Below are positions 35,680 to 47,500 of a stretch of 64,000 bases of DNA, in pieces. Positions within the stretch are counted from its first letter, which is position 1, and every line of letters begins with the position of its first letter. This DNA comes from Haemonchus contortus. Its lineage: Eukaryota; Nematoda; Chromadorea; Rhabditida; Trichostrongylidae. The notes beneath the pieces were generated by a model. That model saw only the letters and a program-made list of their open reading frames with translations, was not told where the DNA came from and did not search any database. The position numbers were made by a program, and so were the translations under genes. Location: positions 35,995,145 to 36,059,144 of the forward strand of contig LS997565.1 of assembly GCA_000469685.2 (NCBI GenBank), given 5' to 3'.

Positions 35680-36580
35680 AGAACGTGACGAATTGCTCTA
35701 ATGACTCGAGGAGCTGACAGTGCGGTCATCTTCGAGCGTGGTGGAATCTTCGAACTTCTCCTTGGACGCTATGATATTGTCGAGCTGCTTCACGGTCTGA
35801 TAGAGATCGAAATCCGTTTGGCTTTGGAACTCGAGATCATCAGCTTCTGCTGGATTCCCGCTGAAAATTTACTTTAGAATGAGTCAAGTATATGTAAAAT
35901 TGAACGAAAATCCTTGTGTTGAAGCTGTCTATAAAGGGTGGCACGCGCCTCGTGAAGTCGATCGTGCCTCCTATTCCAAGCTCCGTATAGTTACACTCAT
36001 TCGGATCGAGGTCCTGGAGTACAATCTTGGCTTCGTCTTCAAGTAAGCTTTGTAAATATAAAAAATTATAGACCGGTGATATATTGAGATCGTTATGTAC
36101 CGTTCGCTTGAAAGTACGCCAAAACCTATGGAACGGTGTGATATGACGTCGAATCATTGAAAAATGCATTAAAAGAGACATGGCATGCGAAAATAGGCTG
36201 GGCACGTCATGCAGACGCTGCGGTAACACATATGAATTCGTCTGAGTGCCTGCACCAGATGTTGAGATGATGTGCTCCCGTCGATGTCCCTGACTGCGCA
36301 CGTCCTGAGTTACTCCTGATGCAACTGTAGTGTAGCCGTCATGGATGAGCGTTTTGAGTACATCCAGACGTGTGTCCAGACGTAGCAAGAGAGCCTGTGC
36401 CGCACATATTATCTCATCGACGCGCAAATCCTGAAGGAAGGCGTGATGCTTTTCGCCTGCGGTATTCTGATCGCTTGCGTAATTGACCGAATCCTGAAAT
36501 GCTTGACGCATCCCGACAAGCGGGCGCAACGCGGAATGGGCTTGTGCTGGATGCCGTGATGGGAGAATCTTACCTTTCAC
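35680..36580 (-). pseudogene. BEL/Pao gag remnant
   Basis: The 246-codon minus frame (36580-35840) is the longest surviving piece. It contains FHRFWRTFKRTVHNDLNISP (about 36150) and YLQSLLEDEAKIVLQDLDPN (about 36060-36000), close to the F...F...N..I....YL...L.G.A......L family pattern of Pao gag. Downstream, 35830-35690 still reads as acidic gag-like peptide (LYQTVKQLDNIIASKEKFED) in another frame before a stop. The product would have been the structural nucleocapsid precursor. Confidence 0.6.
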
Positions 36581-36599
36581 ACTCTCCCATGCTTTATAG

Positions 36600-37560
36600 C
36601 CTTGTTCAAGTTGGCCTTGAATATGCCAATACTGATCGCTCGGCTACAGGTGGTACTGCCGTGCCCAATCTTAAGACGGACTACAATGGATGTGTGCTGA
36701 GCCGGATGGGCACCATTGGCCGATAGCTCCCTGCGACGGTGTACGGAAGTGCGAAACGCGAAGCTGGCCAGGCGAGCCGAAGATGACGTAAACAACCGAA
36801 CGCACTACGAAGACGACGTGGGAGTAGCAAGAGACCCAAGAAAGTAGGCTGCTCACGGGGACAGATTAGCAAGGCTACAACCGGAGCCCTCTGATCCACG
36901 CATACGTCATGTGGCCTGATACAAGCAGTAATGAGAACCTCTAGAGGAGATGGTGAACAACCACTTCTTCCAGGTGCGCAGAGAACCCTGGCCCAACGAA
37001 CACTCGCTGTCCCTACGCCGACATGTACCACTCAAGCCGACCCAGGTGGGGACTAAGATCCCACCCGAGAGAAGGGCGAATCCCCATGGTGGCCGACGTA
37101 CACGGGAATCAGTTGGCACTTAACAACTTACCACGCGTCCTCTGACCCGGAGAACAAGCGGTGGAGGCGAGCATAAACGGGCTCGATCACCAAGGCCCAA
37201 CGTGGGTTACCCCTGTGTTAATCCCAAATCCGATGCGCCATGTCGCGCCGTCGTGATCGTTCCGCCGAGGCCAATCCAATCGGCGGTTGCTCGGCAGGGC
37301 GACCTCAGCGGCTTGAGCTAGGTCACAGGGGTCGCTATGCTCGTATTCAACTGCCACACGGACGTGGGGGGCCTGGGCTGCCCCAGTCTACCTTGCGAGC
37401 TTCCACTGGCTGGTACTGCCTTCGCAGTACGCTAAGGGGGTTGCTAGCCCAGCCCCGAGCTCCCTCAAGCGCTGAGCGCACGATCCTACCATTGGCTACG
37501 TACCCATCCCTGCGCCCCAGGATGGCTGCGATATATAGATATACCACACGCCAATATAAA
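36600..37560. other. GC-rich block next to gag, origin unclear
   Basis: This stretch is visibly more GC-rich than its surroundings and has overlapping long frames on both strands, none with a recognisable domain. Its position upstream of gag would suit a BEL/Pao leader or 5' LTR, and a minus-strand frame (36795-36577) runs up to the gag start region with a GTAAGA donor-like site at about 36573. No copy of the putative 3' LTR is visible here. It may be another repeat family. Confidence 0.3.
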
Positions 37561-38134
37561 GCACACATCATGGAGTATGCTATTTCATGGTAAATCACAT
37601 AGGAAAGAAAAAGGTGAGATTGAATACAAGCAAATTTGAATATTACGATACCAAGGGGTGGAGAAAAACATGGAAGATACATGTAAAGACCACACTCAAC
37701 CAACGGATTGGGTATGGTCCTGCTTAATCCTCATCCAGGGCCATCCAAGTCATCCCAACATACTTCTGGCACTGCTGCACCAAGGTCCTTCCATGGCTGC
37801 GGACCGTTCATCCTGACGTTTCTTGCATGCGACATACTTGAAACAATGCCACCACTGGTAGATGGCAACAGCGTGGTGCTACGGGAACCATTGCGGCTGC
37901 GTCGATGACGTTGACGTAGATAAGCGCCAGAAGACGGCGAAGGGCAAACAGCTGCGACGATGACGGCCACGACAATGGATGATGCAATCGTCGCATGGTG
38001 GAGAGAGCGGCTAGACTTCGTGGCCAAGCATGACCACGTGGCAAACTATGCCTCTGCGGCTTACAGCGCCTACCTGGTGGGACCGAGGGTGCGCTACGTC
38101 AGGCCGAAGCCGTCTGAACGGCACGACAACCGCC
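37561..38134. other. GC-biased open stretch before the minisatellite
   Basis: From about 37960 the plus strand is open with GC-rich third positions (ATTMDDAIVAWWRERLDFVA, then YVRPKPSERHD) before running into the minisatellite. This may be a fragment of an element's ORF or a small gene. I do not recognise it. Confidence 0.25.
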
Positions 38135-38316
38135 GTATTCTATGTATTATTCTGTGTATCTACATATTCTATGTATTTCCATATTCTATGTACCTCCATA
38201 TTCGATGTATCTCCATGTTCTCTGTACCTCAATGTTCAATGTATGCCCATGTTCTACGTACCTCCAATTTCTATATATTTTCATATTCTATGTACCCCCA
38301 CTTCAACATATCTCCA
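38135..38316 (+). repeat. 17-bp minisatellite, about 10 copies
   Basis: Units resemble TATTCTATGTACCTCCA with variants such as TATTCGATGTATCTCCA and TGTTCTACGTACCTCCA. Because 17 is not divisible by three and the unit has no stop in any plus frame, all three plus frames are open and encode the same 17-residue pattern (YSMYLHI-like). The ORFs 37960-38325, 38030-38350 and 38142-38453 all owe their length to this. Confidence 0.85.
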
Positions 38317-41106
38317 TGCTGCTGAAAAAGCGACATGGCAGAAGCCATGACAAAATTACTCAGGCCTTCCGAAAGGATACCAGAGAGATTTCGATGCAAA
38401 CTCGAATTCCAAAAATAATGTCAGTTAAGGTGCCGAGGTATGAGGGAGAATAAATTACAAAGAACGAACTAGGAAATTCTGGACAAAATGTGAATGAGTT
38501 GTGCCTTTGGCATAGCATAGGCAATATCCTATGTACAATTGACGGCTGATTCCCTCTCTGTCTCTCACCCCAAAACGCCTACGAACCATTTCTCTAAGGC
38601 CTACTTCAAATATAAATAATAATTAGTGAAACATTGATTGAATCTAATGGCTTTTTTAGTCGATTACATTTCGTAGAAAGGCCCAGCAAAGCCAAATAAC
38701 ACTAGAAGAACATCTCTGAAGAAAAAATGACTAGTGAATAGGAAAGTTCCCTATGTCCTTGTAGAAAAACTGTGCTGATATCGGAATGCATGCTTCTAAG
38801 TTTCTCTTTTTTTGGTCAATTTCCTTCTCCCAGTTTCTCCTTTTTCCTTTCCTTCTCTATGACGATTGACCAATACACGCATAGTATTCAATTGGCGACA
38901 AAGCTACCGGTAGAGCTGTGCTATGGGTTTCTCAACCCGTGCTTATTCACTTTTACGCCATACCAGTGCGTATGAGGTCGCATAGTTGTTGTGTATTTAC
39001 GATGTCTACCTAAAGAGAATTATTATACATCTTACAGATGATACATGACTGTTACACTTTTTACAGATGTGGAATAGCCTTGAATAAAAGTGAGTGTTCC
39101 CCTAGATTTGATCATACCTCTGGCTTTTTCTTCGCCGAAATCGTGGTGCACACTGCAGGTGCATTACACAGCGGGCCGTAATGACCGTTCACTAGACATC
39201 AGGTGCCACGACTTCTGCTCAATTTCCTTTTTTATTTCTCTTTCTTAGTCTGGCTACTCGACGACAATGTAAATTTTCATTTCTAAGCATATTTACATGT
39301 TGATTGATCAAGAACGGTCTAGGAATCTAGTTTCTCGAGCTTCTCAAGGGTCTCTGACAGATTTTACAAGTGCACATACATAGTATTACTACCCGCAATA
39401 TGAACGAAGGAAAGAAGTCACTGTGATTCTCTTCAATTGTTATCGGTTGCAATTCATCTGGAATCATGATCCCTCAAACATTATCGCTCGTAATTATCTC
39501 ACTAACGCCCTGGAGAAAAATTCACTTAGTTTTATGTTGTGGCGTAGGAGCTCTCAAGATAACATTTCCTGCTGAATGTGGAGCTGCAAGAGCAGCTGCT
39601 AGGAATTTCTGATGCTTCCTGAGGTGGACAAAGATTAATTGCAATATAAAATGTGATCAATGAGCTTTCATTCAAAAAAACCTTCCAGATGTGAAGCTGG
39701 TAGAGCAGTTGTCGGAACTTTTTCGATTCTTTGTATCGAGGTAAAGGAAAGGAAGAGAGGAGAGAGTAAACAGTGTCTATCGAAGCTTATTCAGATCTTA
39801 TGAGAGAGCAAAATAATCAGAAAAAAAACCTTTTTACGTGGAAAAGCTCTCTTGTTATTTCAACACTGTGGGTAATCTGTATTTCTATCAGGTGAACTAT
39901 GCAGCAGAAGGTCAAGAATCCCCGAAGATTCTCGATCAAGATAAGGTAATGATTAAACAAAGTGAGGGCAGCAAAACGAGTTTTATGACGAAAATGTCTC
40001 CCGTCGCGGTTTTACAGCAGACAACCAGGTCAACTAGCTGGCATCCTAATTACACCCGTCAATATGCTCTATTGTTCCTTCACTGAAGATGTTTCATTCC
40101 TTCACGTAGGGTAAACTTAGTCGCAGCACACATATGATGAGTAATCCTCTTTCTCTTATATGTTTTCGGAAGCTGTTTCCTCGTTCCCTACCATACATAC
40201 ACGTGTTCTCGTATCTATTCCCAGATCATTACCTATCCAAGTTAACTACCTTCTCACTCCTCTGACTCAGTCAGTTTGCGTCAAATGTGTAAATGAAAAT
40301 GTGGATCCAGTAGCAATTGCAACTTGTTGTATGGTCGTAAATCACTTTAACGAGTGGAAGTTGAAAGAAGCGAATTTAACGCCAAAAAAAGAAACCCTCT
40401 CTCATTACTAACAATTACATTAGTGGAATTTATGGTTGCTATCCGATGGCTCCGCAGTAAGCGACAAAAAGCCCATTATTCCATCTTCTCTACAAATTCG
40501 CTTTGAATGTGTTACTGAGTGTTTCTTTTTTATCGCTGACTCTCGTTTCCCTCCAATGAGTCACATTATGTATTTGTCCAACCTCAAAGAACAGTCTGGC
40601 ATTGGTAAAACACGAAAGATTAATTGGTGCCTGAGTTAGATGGATTCTTCACAAAGTGACGCATTAGTTCCCCCTCAATCAGCACGAAACCTGTCTTTGC
40701 AATGAGTGGCCTACTCCGAAAAGGTCTTTAAAAGGCCTCGCATTCCCATTCCATATATTTGCCTTCGTCGTGTTGCGCATGCACAGCTCTTCTGTAATGC
40801 TCGTTTGCCCCCAGAGGACAGCTCCCGCTCCCAGCCATTTGGTGCTAGGTCGTTTCATGGGATTCACACCTTCTGATTCATATTCGAGTATATTTGTGAG
40901 GCTGAACTTCCCTCCACAGTTAAACAACTTTTAAATTCCTATTCAGTTTTCGTTAAACCCATGAGTATCTATTTAACTCATAGCCTTACCTTCTGATTTC
41001 TTTGATTTCCTTTCGTCATTTTGTACTGCCATCTGTGGTCTGCCTGTCGGGTGCCCGATTTCTAAAGGTATCAAAAGTGGCGTTAGTTTCTGAACATATT
41101 CTAGAA
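38317..41106. other. Intergenic; one weak exon candidate
   Basis: No confident gene. At 39892-39945 an 18-codon block (VNYAAEGQESPKILDQDK) sits between CTATCAG and GTAATG, and 40018-40086 follows a TTTTACAG and ends in TGA, in the same frame. The intervening 72 bases are also open, so splicing is not needed to explain the ORF 39838-40086. An ORF at 40160-40411 has natural composition but no known motif. Confidence 0.3.
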
Positions 41107-41310
41107 GGGCGGAGGTGATGTAGTGGCAAGTTGCGCACTACATCACACGCACGGTCGCGTGTTCGAGTCCCCGATATATCTGCCTGGGCCAACCAAGCCC
41201 TCCATCTCTCTGGGGTCGGATAGTTGGTACCAGATTCGTCTGGGAGGATGAAAGCATTGACTTGTATATCGCTGGCCACCGGTAGCCACTGTCATTCATT
41301 ATGCCACGAC
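41107..41310 (+). mobile_element. tRNA-derived SINE, best copy
   Basis: The head GGGCGGAGGTGATGTAGTGG (box A) and GCGTGTTCGAGTCCCC (box B) have tRNA spacing. The ends GGGCGGA and TCTGCCT (41179-41185) could still form a 7-bp acceptor stem with two wobble pairs, but the T-arm does not pair, so this is not a working tRNA. The body GGGCCAACCAAGCC, TTGGTACCAGATTCGTCTGG and ATCGCTGGCCACCGG is shared with copies at 3455 and 13706. Overlapping minus ORFs are shadows. Confidence 0.75.
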
Positions 41311-44195
41311 GTTGAATAATGTCGAGTTCGGAGGCGTATTCCTCAAAAGAGATTAATTCAAGCCGAAAGACTTCATCCTTCATCCTCTATAAGGACGCGA
41401 TTAACAACGATTCTCAATTCGCGAAAGGGAACTCAGTTGTTTAAAGTGCTTATTCTGCGAGAAAACGTAAGGTAGAAAAAGATATGAATTCAGATGACGT
41501 TAAGACACGTCATTCTTTTTGAGTGATTCATTTGGTATTGTATTGAGGCGAGCGAAGGTCACTTGTTCGACATCTAACCATCAAAGGTAACTGCACGCTG
41601 CTCTCACATACATGCTTTTGAAGTAAGTAGATAAAAAGATTACCTTCCAAAGACCAATTCAATACCAATCCCTTGTTTCATCGGCGGGTAGGTCAGCAAT
41701 CCTTGACAACCACCATTTCTTCAACATTTAAATATTTAGGATTCTTGTGTCAAACGAGATTGATAGGTTCCTTGAGATCCTAGGAATGAGATCTTTAAAT
41801 GAAAATTTAATTTGGAGGGCTACGCATCATAAGGTTAGTATATCAAGGAATGAACTCAGTCCTACGTGTTAACCCTTGTTATATGTAGTAGCACTGTATC
41901 AGAGACGAAGAGGACAATGTGCCATCTGTGCTCTTCAATGAGGTTTGAGCAAAGAAACTGCAGTTTCTCAAGTAAGCCTGAGTAGGGTAGGAGCATCTGG
42001 GTGGATAAAAATGGTTACCTCGTGCCAAAACAAAGAAAAAAGAAAGAATGCACGCCGACTGCGTTGCTCCTTCCCTACTAAAGCCCTTCGTTAAAAACTT
42101 GGATGTCCCTGATCTAACGCGGCATAACACGTTTCATCGAATTCATTTGTGTTCTTTTCTTGTTATACTAACACTGTGATGGGGCCCCTCTCCCCCCCCC
42201 CCCCCCTTCCCACTCCCCTTCCCCAGTTTCATTTTCGCCTTTTGAAATCCTCTGCCAAAGTTTCAGCAAGGGACAATACAGAGAATACTGTGCTGAAGTT
42301 TTTTTCGGATTCATTGCTTTCCACAAACACATAAAAACAAATTCGATGCAACAAAATTTCAAATTCAAGTCGAGTTCACGAAGAATTTGTTGGAATATTT
42401 ATGGGACACGTTTTATAAGCCCCAATCTAGCATGGGAACACGACAATATATTCGCATACATTTCGATATTTTGATTGCTGTAGAATACCAAAAATGAAGT
42501 TTTTGCAGTTTTCACGGGCGACCTTCGGCGACTAGCCACCGTTCCCTTATGCAAAAAGGATGACTAGGGGATTGATATTGAATTTTCGTTATTGCTTTTT
42601 GATCTTTGTCAGTGATATTGCAATAATGTTGGCAGCATGGTCGTCACATTCTTAAGGCTTGTATATTTTCCAAATTCTCCTTTCGAAAAAAGGTATTATA
42701 ATTTTCGGCCATAATCTTCCCCTTTAGTGGATTTTCCGTTCATCATTTGCCTACAAAAAAGCGAGAAAATACCTGCTTATTGCTCCGTTTACTTTGTTAG
42801 TGCCTCTTAGGCCTGAACTTTCCGATTGTATTGTAATGTTCATCATACCCCAAAGTCAGAATGATATTAAATGGTCCCCACATTTGTAACTTTATTCAGA
42901 GTACCTGCAGACAATCGTATGGTGGGCAAAGGGTAATAAGAAACTTGAGACAAAATGTGTTCCTGCCATACTTTTCACAAGAGGTCATGTGTTCGTCCTC
43001 CCATTATTATCTGTAGGTTTTCTGGTCTTTCTTTACATAATGCGTCGGTCTACAAGTTTCCAGTTTTCAAGTCCAGTTTCCAAGTGTCGAGAGGCTCACA
43101 CGGTCTGATTTCCGCAATATTCATGTAGTTGATTCACGGTGGCATATTTATTGCCAAATCTTACTATACTGTTTAAGTCGCCCTCATTATTGTAGAATTC
43201 TTCTCACCAGAATCCTGTCATCATCCAATGCAGCACTTCTTAAATCCTTTCCCAATGCTGTCTTGTCCCTTAAGTGAACAGTTACGAGTTCTTAATCGGG
43301 TGTTGGGCAACCTGCTGCACAAGTTCGACCCTAGAAGCATCAACCTCGATGATGGACAGCAATAGGCTCATTGGCCCCTTTGCTGAGCTTTGAACTTCAT
43401 GTCCCCAAGCAGCAATGAGTGCTCACCAAAAATTCTATTTTTTAAGAAGTTTTCAGAATTAGCGTAAGTCAATACTTTAAATCGATGCATAAAGGTTAGT
43501 GTTTTGTTTATAGGCTTTGTTGTTGTTTCATAGCATGTCTATCCTTTCGCGTCCTCATTTTACGGCGATCAGTTGTTACGTTGCATAGATAAGCAGTCGC
43601 TAGATAGGTCAACGATTACATTAAAGGTCCATGGAGCGACTTCTTTCGAGACAAGCAATCCACTCACATGTATAGGATTCTATGTGAATTCTTGTAAATG
43701 CTATCAGATCTTTTCGAAATTGTCCGTCTTCTGCCGTCATCAATAAAACGATATTTTTGCAACTGGATGACAGCGCATGCGCATTTTGTCTTCTAGGAAG
43801 GCCAGGGATGATACCTATACCCCTGTTCACTTTCATTTGCCCCAGTAGGGAAAGGAGAGGAATCGCTATGAAAAAGAAAAGAAAAGTGTGAAGAAGAAAA
43901 GAAAAAAGGGGTATTTGGAACGATAGCAGTACGATAAATGTGACATGGTTGCTCAAGCCTGAGACTTGGATTGACGGGAGTGCCTCTGTCCCCATTCAGC
44001 CACACTTCCTCGCCCTTTGTGATTGGCTCCACAGTGCATGCTTCGATAGATCAGAACGATATGAAGAAAAGTAACTTTGGGAAATTCTCCTCTGATAGAT
44101 TCCTTTCCGACGGACTTTTCCTACGTGTTTACATATGCTCACCATCGCAATTGTTGTTTTACCATGTGAATTTAATTTCTTTTTATCAAAGTTAT
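41311..44195. other. Intergenic upstream of the Ig-like gene
   Basis: No exon supported. A run of 15 C (42192-42206) is the reverse of the poly-G tracts elsewhere. An inverted CCAAT-like ATTGG at 44022 lies about 190 bases before the Ig-like start codon and could be part of its promoter, but this is weak. Confidence 0.4.
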
Positions 44196-44205
44196 TTCCG
44201 TATAG
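44196..44205 (+). promoter_or_regulatory. Possible trans-splice acceptor of the Ig-like gene
   Basis: TTCCGTATAG stands two bases before the ATG at 44208, after a T-rich stretch. The position suits spliced-leader addition, though the site is weaker than the nematode TTTTCAG consensus. Confidence 0.35.
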
Positions 44206-44543
44206 AAATGAAGACCCAGGCCATACTTCTGATTTTTATCGTTGGAAGCGCGTTCGGTTCCATCGCAATCCAGCAGGCAAAGGTTGGTTCCATGTAGGGT
44301 TTTCGGACAACTCGATGTGTCCCTGAAGTAAATACGTTACAGTTAGGAGAACGAGTCGAATTGAACCTCGGATCAGGAGTGGTCACCTGGAAGCGTGAGA
44401 CTAGCAATGGCGACGAGTTCATCAAGTACTGTGGTCCCACCGAGAAAGGGCCTCGATGCGCACAATTCGTCAAGGAAGTATGTAAGCCAACGTAGTAAAA
44501 TAATGAGTTTCAGTGTTTGAACAAATTGCTGAAGACCCGACCA

Positions 44544-47500
44544 GTGGCGAAGTCCGTTCCTCCAAGTGGTGCCACTGGAAACTGCCCACTCTGTGGGCTG
44601 AGCTGAACACGGACATTCGAATGCAGGCGACAGGCCCCGTGACAGGCCGGCCTACGAACACCCCAGTCACATCAAAAATGTTAATGTCACTTAAAGAATT
44701 TCGATGTAATGCTACGGCGTCCGCGGGAGCCGACGCGCACTCGCAAGGCCCGGTGAGTGTGAAAAGTATGCGAGGGTCTCCGGTGCAAGGACGGCATCGG
44801 GGGGCAACTAAGCTAGTCCGAAAGCCACGCAACGTATGGAAGACCCGTGTTGCGACGTTAAATGTTGGCACATTAACGGGACGCTTGTACGAGTTAGCAG
44901 AAGCTCTAGAGCGTCGACGAATTGATTTCTGTGCCGTGCAGGAAACGAGGTGGTCCTGCTGCAAGTCCAGGGACATTGGCCTCGGCTTCAAAGCCGTTCT
45001 TTGTGGTGGTCCCAAAACCACCAACGGCGTCGGGATAATAGTCTCTGAACGGTTCCGTGACTCGATAGTAAGCGTGGAACGCTTCGATGACCGCCTAATG
45101 AAGATCGTGGTAGTCATCGAACGCCAAAAGTACCATCTCTTCTCAGCGTATGCTCCACAGACTGGATGCTCCGAGCAAACCAAGGACAAGTTCTGGAACC
45201 TGCTCGATGAAAAGACAGCTGAAGTACCGCCACAGGAAGCCATAGTTGTCGCAGGTGACCTCAACGGTCACGTGGGCGCTACGAAAGACGGTTATAGCTG
45301 CCATGGGGGTTTCGGATATGGGTCACGCAACACTGATGGCGAGCGAATTCTCGAGTATGCAGACTCGCATAGTCTCGCCATTGTAAACACAAGATTTCGC
45401 AAACGTGACTCTCACCTCATCACCTTCTATAGCGGTGAGAACAGAACACAAATTGATTTTGTCCTTGTCAGGCACCGCGATCAGGGGCTCGTAACAGACG
45501 CAAAGACAGTTCCCTATGAAACAGTCGCAACACAACACCGACCACTGATTTGTACGTTAAAGATCGCCCCGCCGAAATCGAAATTAGCAGAAAGGTGTGG
45601 GCCGGCGAGAATCAAGTGGTGGCGACTGAAGGAGAAAGAAGCGGCCGTCGTTTCCAGCATTCTGTTGCCAGCGGTAACGACTGTCGAAGAAACTTGGAAG
45701 GGAGCTGCGGAAGCGATAACCCGGGTTGCGCGGTCGAAGCTTGGCATGACCAAGCCTGGACGAAGAAAGCTCGATAAGCAAACATGGCTGTGGACGGACC
45801 ATGTCAGGGATAAGGTCCGTGAAAAGAAAAAGCAGTACCACGCATTCCTTAGCGAGAGGACGGATGACAACTGGCAACGCTATCAGATAGCGAAGAAAGA
45901 GGCGAAGAAGGCCGTTGCCTCTGAGAAGGCAGCTCATTATGCCGAACTTAATAAGAAACTCGAGTCTCGGGAAGGCGAGCGGTACGTTTACCGACTCGCA
46001 AAGACCCGCAACCGGCAGACCGAGGATATAGAAAAATTCTTCGGCATAAATGACGAGAACGGACACCTCTTAACGGACCGCAGGCAAACACTGAAACGGT
46101 GGCGGGAGTACTTCGCAGACATCTCAACAATCGAATTCGCTCATCCCGCCATCCCCTGCGCTCCACCAGTACACGGTCCCGTCCAGAAGATTACCGTGAA
46201 TGAGACCATTACGGCTTTGAAGAAGATGAAATCAGGCAAAGCAACTGGCCCCGACGACTTAGCAGCGGACTTGTGGAAATCGAAAGGCTGGAATCCTGCA
46301 GGATGGTTGACGGAATTCTTCAACCAGGTCGTTGCAGAGAGGAAGGTGCCTGAGAGCTGGCAACAGAGCACGACGATCCCTATCTGGAAGAAGAAGGGCA
46401 GTCCTGGGGACTGCACCTGCTACCGTCCAATTCGCTTGCTCTCGCACAGCATGAAAATCTTCGAGCGAATTGTAGACAGCCGTATCCGGGATATCGTCGA
46501 GCTGACCACTAACCAGTGTGGTTTCGTAGCTGGTTGTAGCACAATCGATGCCATACACGCCACTCGTCTTCTTCTAGAAAAGCACCGCGAGAAACGAAGA
46601 CCGATACATCTCGCCTTTCTTGACTTGGAGAAGGCTTTCGACCGCGTTCCGCGTGACGTCATATGGTATGCCTTACGGCAGCATGGAGTACCCGAAGAGC
46701 TCATTGAGTGGGTGCGCATCCTTTACACTAGCCCAAAGAGCCGAGTGCAAACAGCAGCGGGCACATCGACGGAATTTCCCATCTCCGTCGGAGTACACCA
46801 AGGCTCTGCGTTATCCCCACTACTTTTTGTTGTCGTCATGGATGCCATTACAAAAGACCTCCAGAAGCCGGCTCCATGGACGCTTCTTTATGCCGACGAC
46901 GTGATGCTCGCCAGCGAAGACAAAAGCGAGCTCGAATCACAGGTGCAGACCTGGTCCGACCGTCTGGCTATGTTCGGGCTCAGGTTAAACGTCAAAAAGA
47001 CTGAGTACTTGACCACTGATTCGAGCGAGCCAGGCTCTATCAAGATCAATGGCACTGAGCTCACACGGACAACAACCTTCAAGTACCTTGGATCGGCAAT
47101 TGCGTCTGACGGCAGCCTGGGTTTTGAAACGAATTCTCGCGTGAATGCAGCGTGGTTGAAGTGGCGCTCAATGACTGGCGTACTCTGCGATAAGAACATC
47201 CCTGAGCGTCTGAAATCCAAGATCTACAGAACCGTCATCCGGCCGGTCGCAATTTACGGCGCTGAATGCTGGCCTGCAACCAAAGAGGTTGAAGCCCGTC
47301 TCAGTGTGATGGAGACCAAAATGCTGCGCTGGACAGCCGGAGTAACACGCTTAGACCGCATAAGTAATGACGCCATCAGGGAGCGATTCGGTGTAGCGCC
47401 CATTGTCGATAAAATGCGCGAAGCTCGTCTACGATGGTACGGTCATACTCTTCGCGCAAAGGACGACAGTGTCCGCAAGATCGGTCTCAACCTTGAAGTG

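Larger units (their letters stand above)
30801..36580 (-). mobile_element. BEL/Pao LTR retrotransposon, decayed
   Basis: Gag, zinc knuckle, protease, reverse transcriptase, RNase H remnant, integrase and the BEL-type C-terminal domain follow each other from 36.6 to 30.8 kb on the minus strand, in the normal BEL/Pao order. All parts are broken by stops or frameshifts. A CR1-like LINE fragment (34777-35666) splits the gag region from the zinc-knuckle region. Flanking LTRs were not identified. Confidence 0.75.

Noticed and set aside
37960..38453. Three overlapping repeat-protein genes
   Set aside because: All three owe their open frames to the 17-bp minisatellite with no stop in any frame.
41107..41185. 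Functional tRNA gene
   Set aside because: The acceptor stem almost closes, but the T-arm does not pair and related copies share a long non-tRNA body, so it is a SINE head.
44470..45264. 264-codon minus ORF
   Set aside because: Shadow of the RTE endonuclease frame; its counterpart over copy 2 follows the same shadow.
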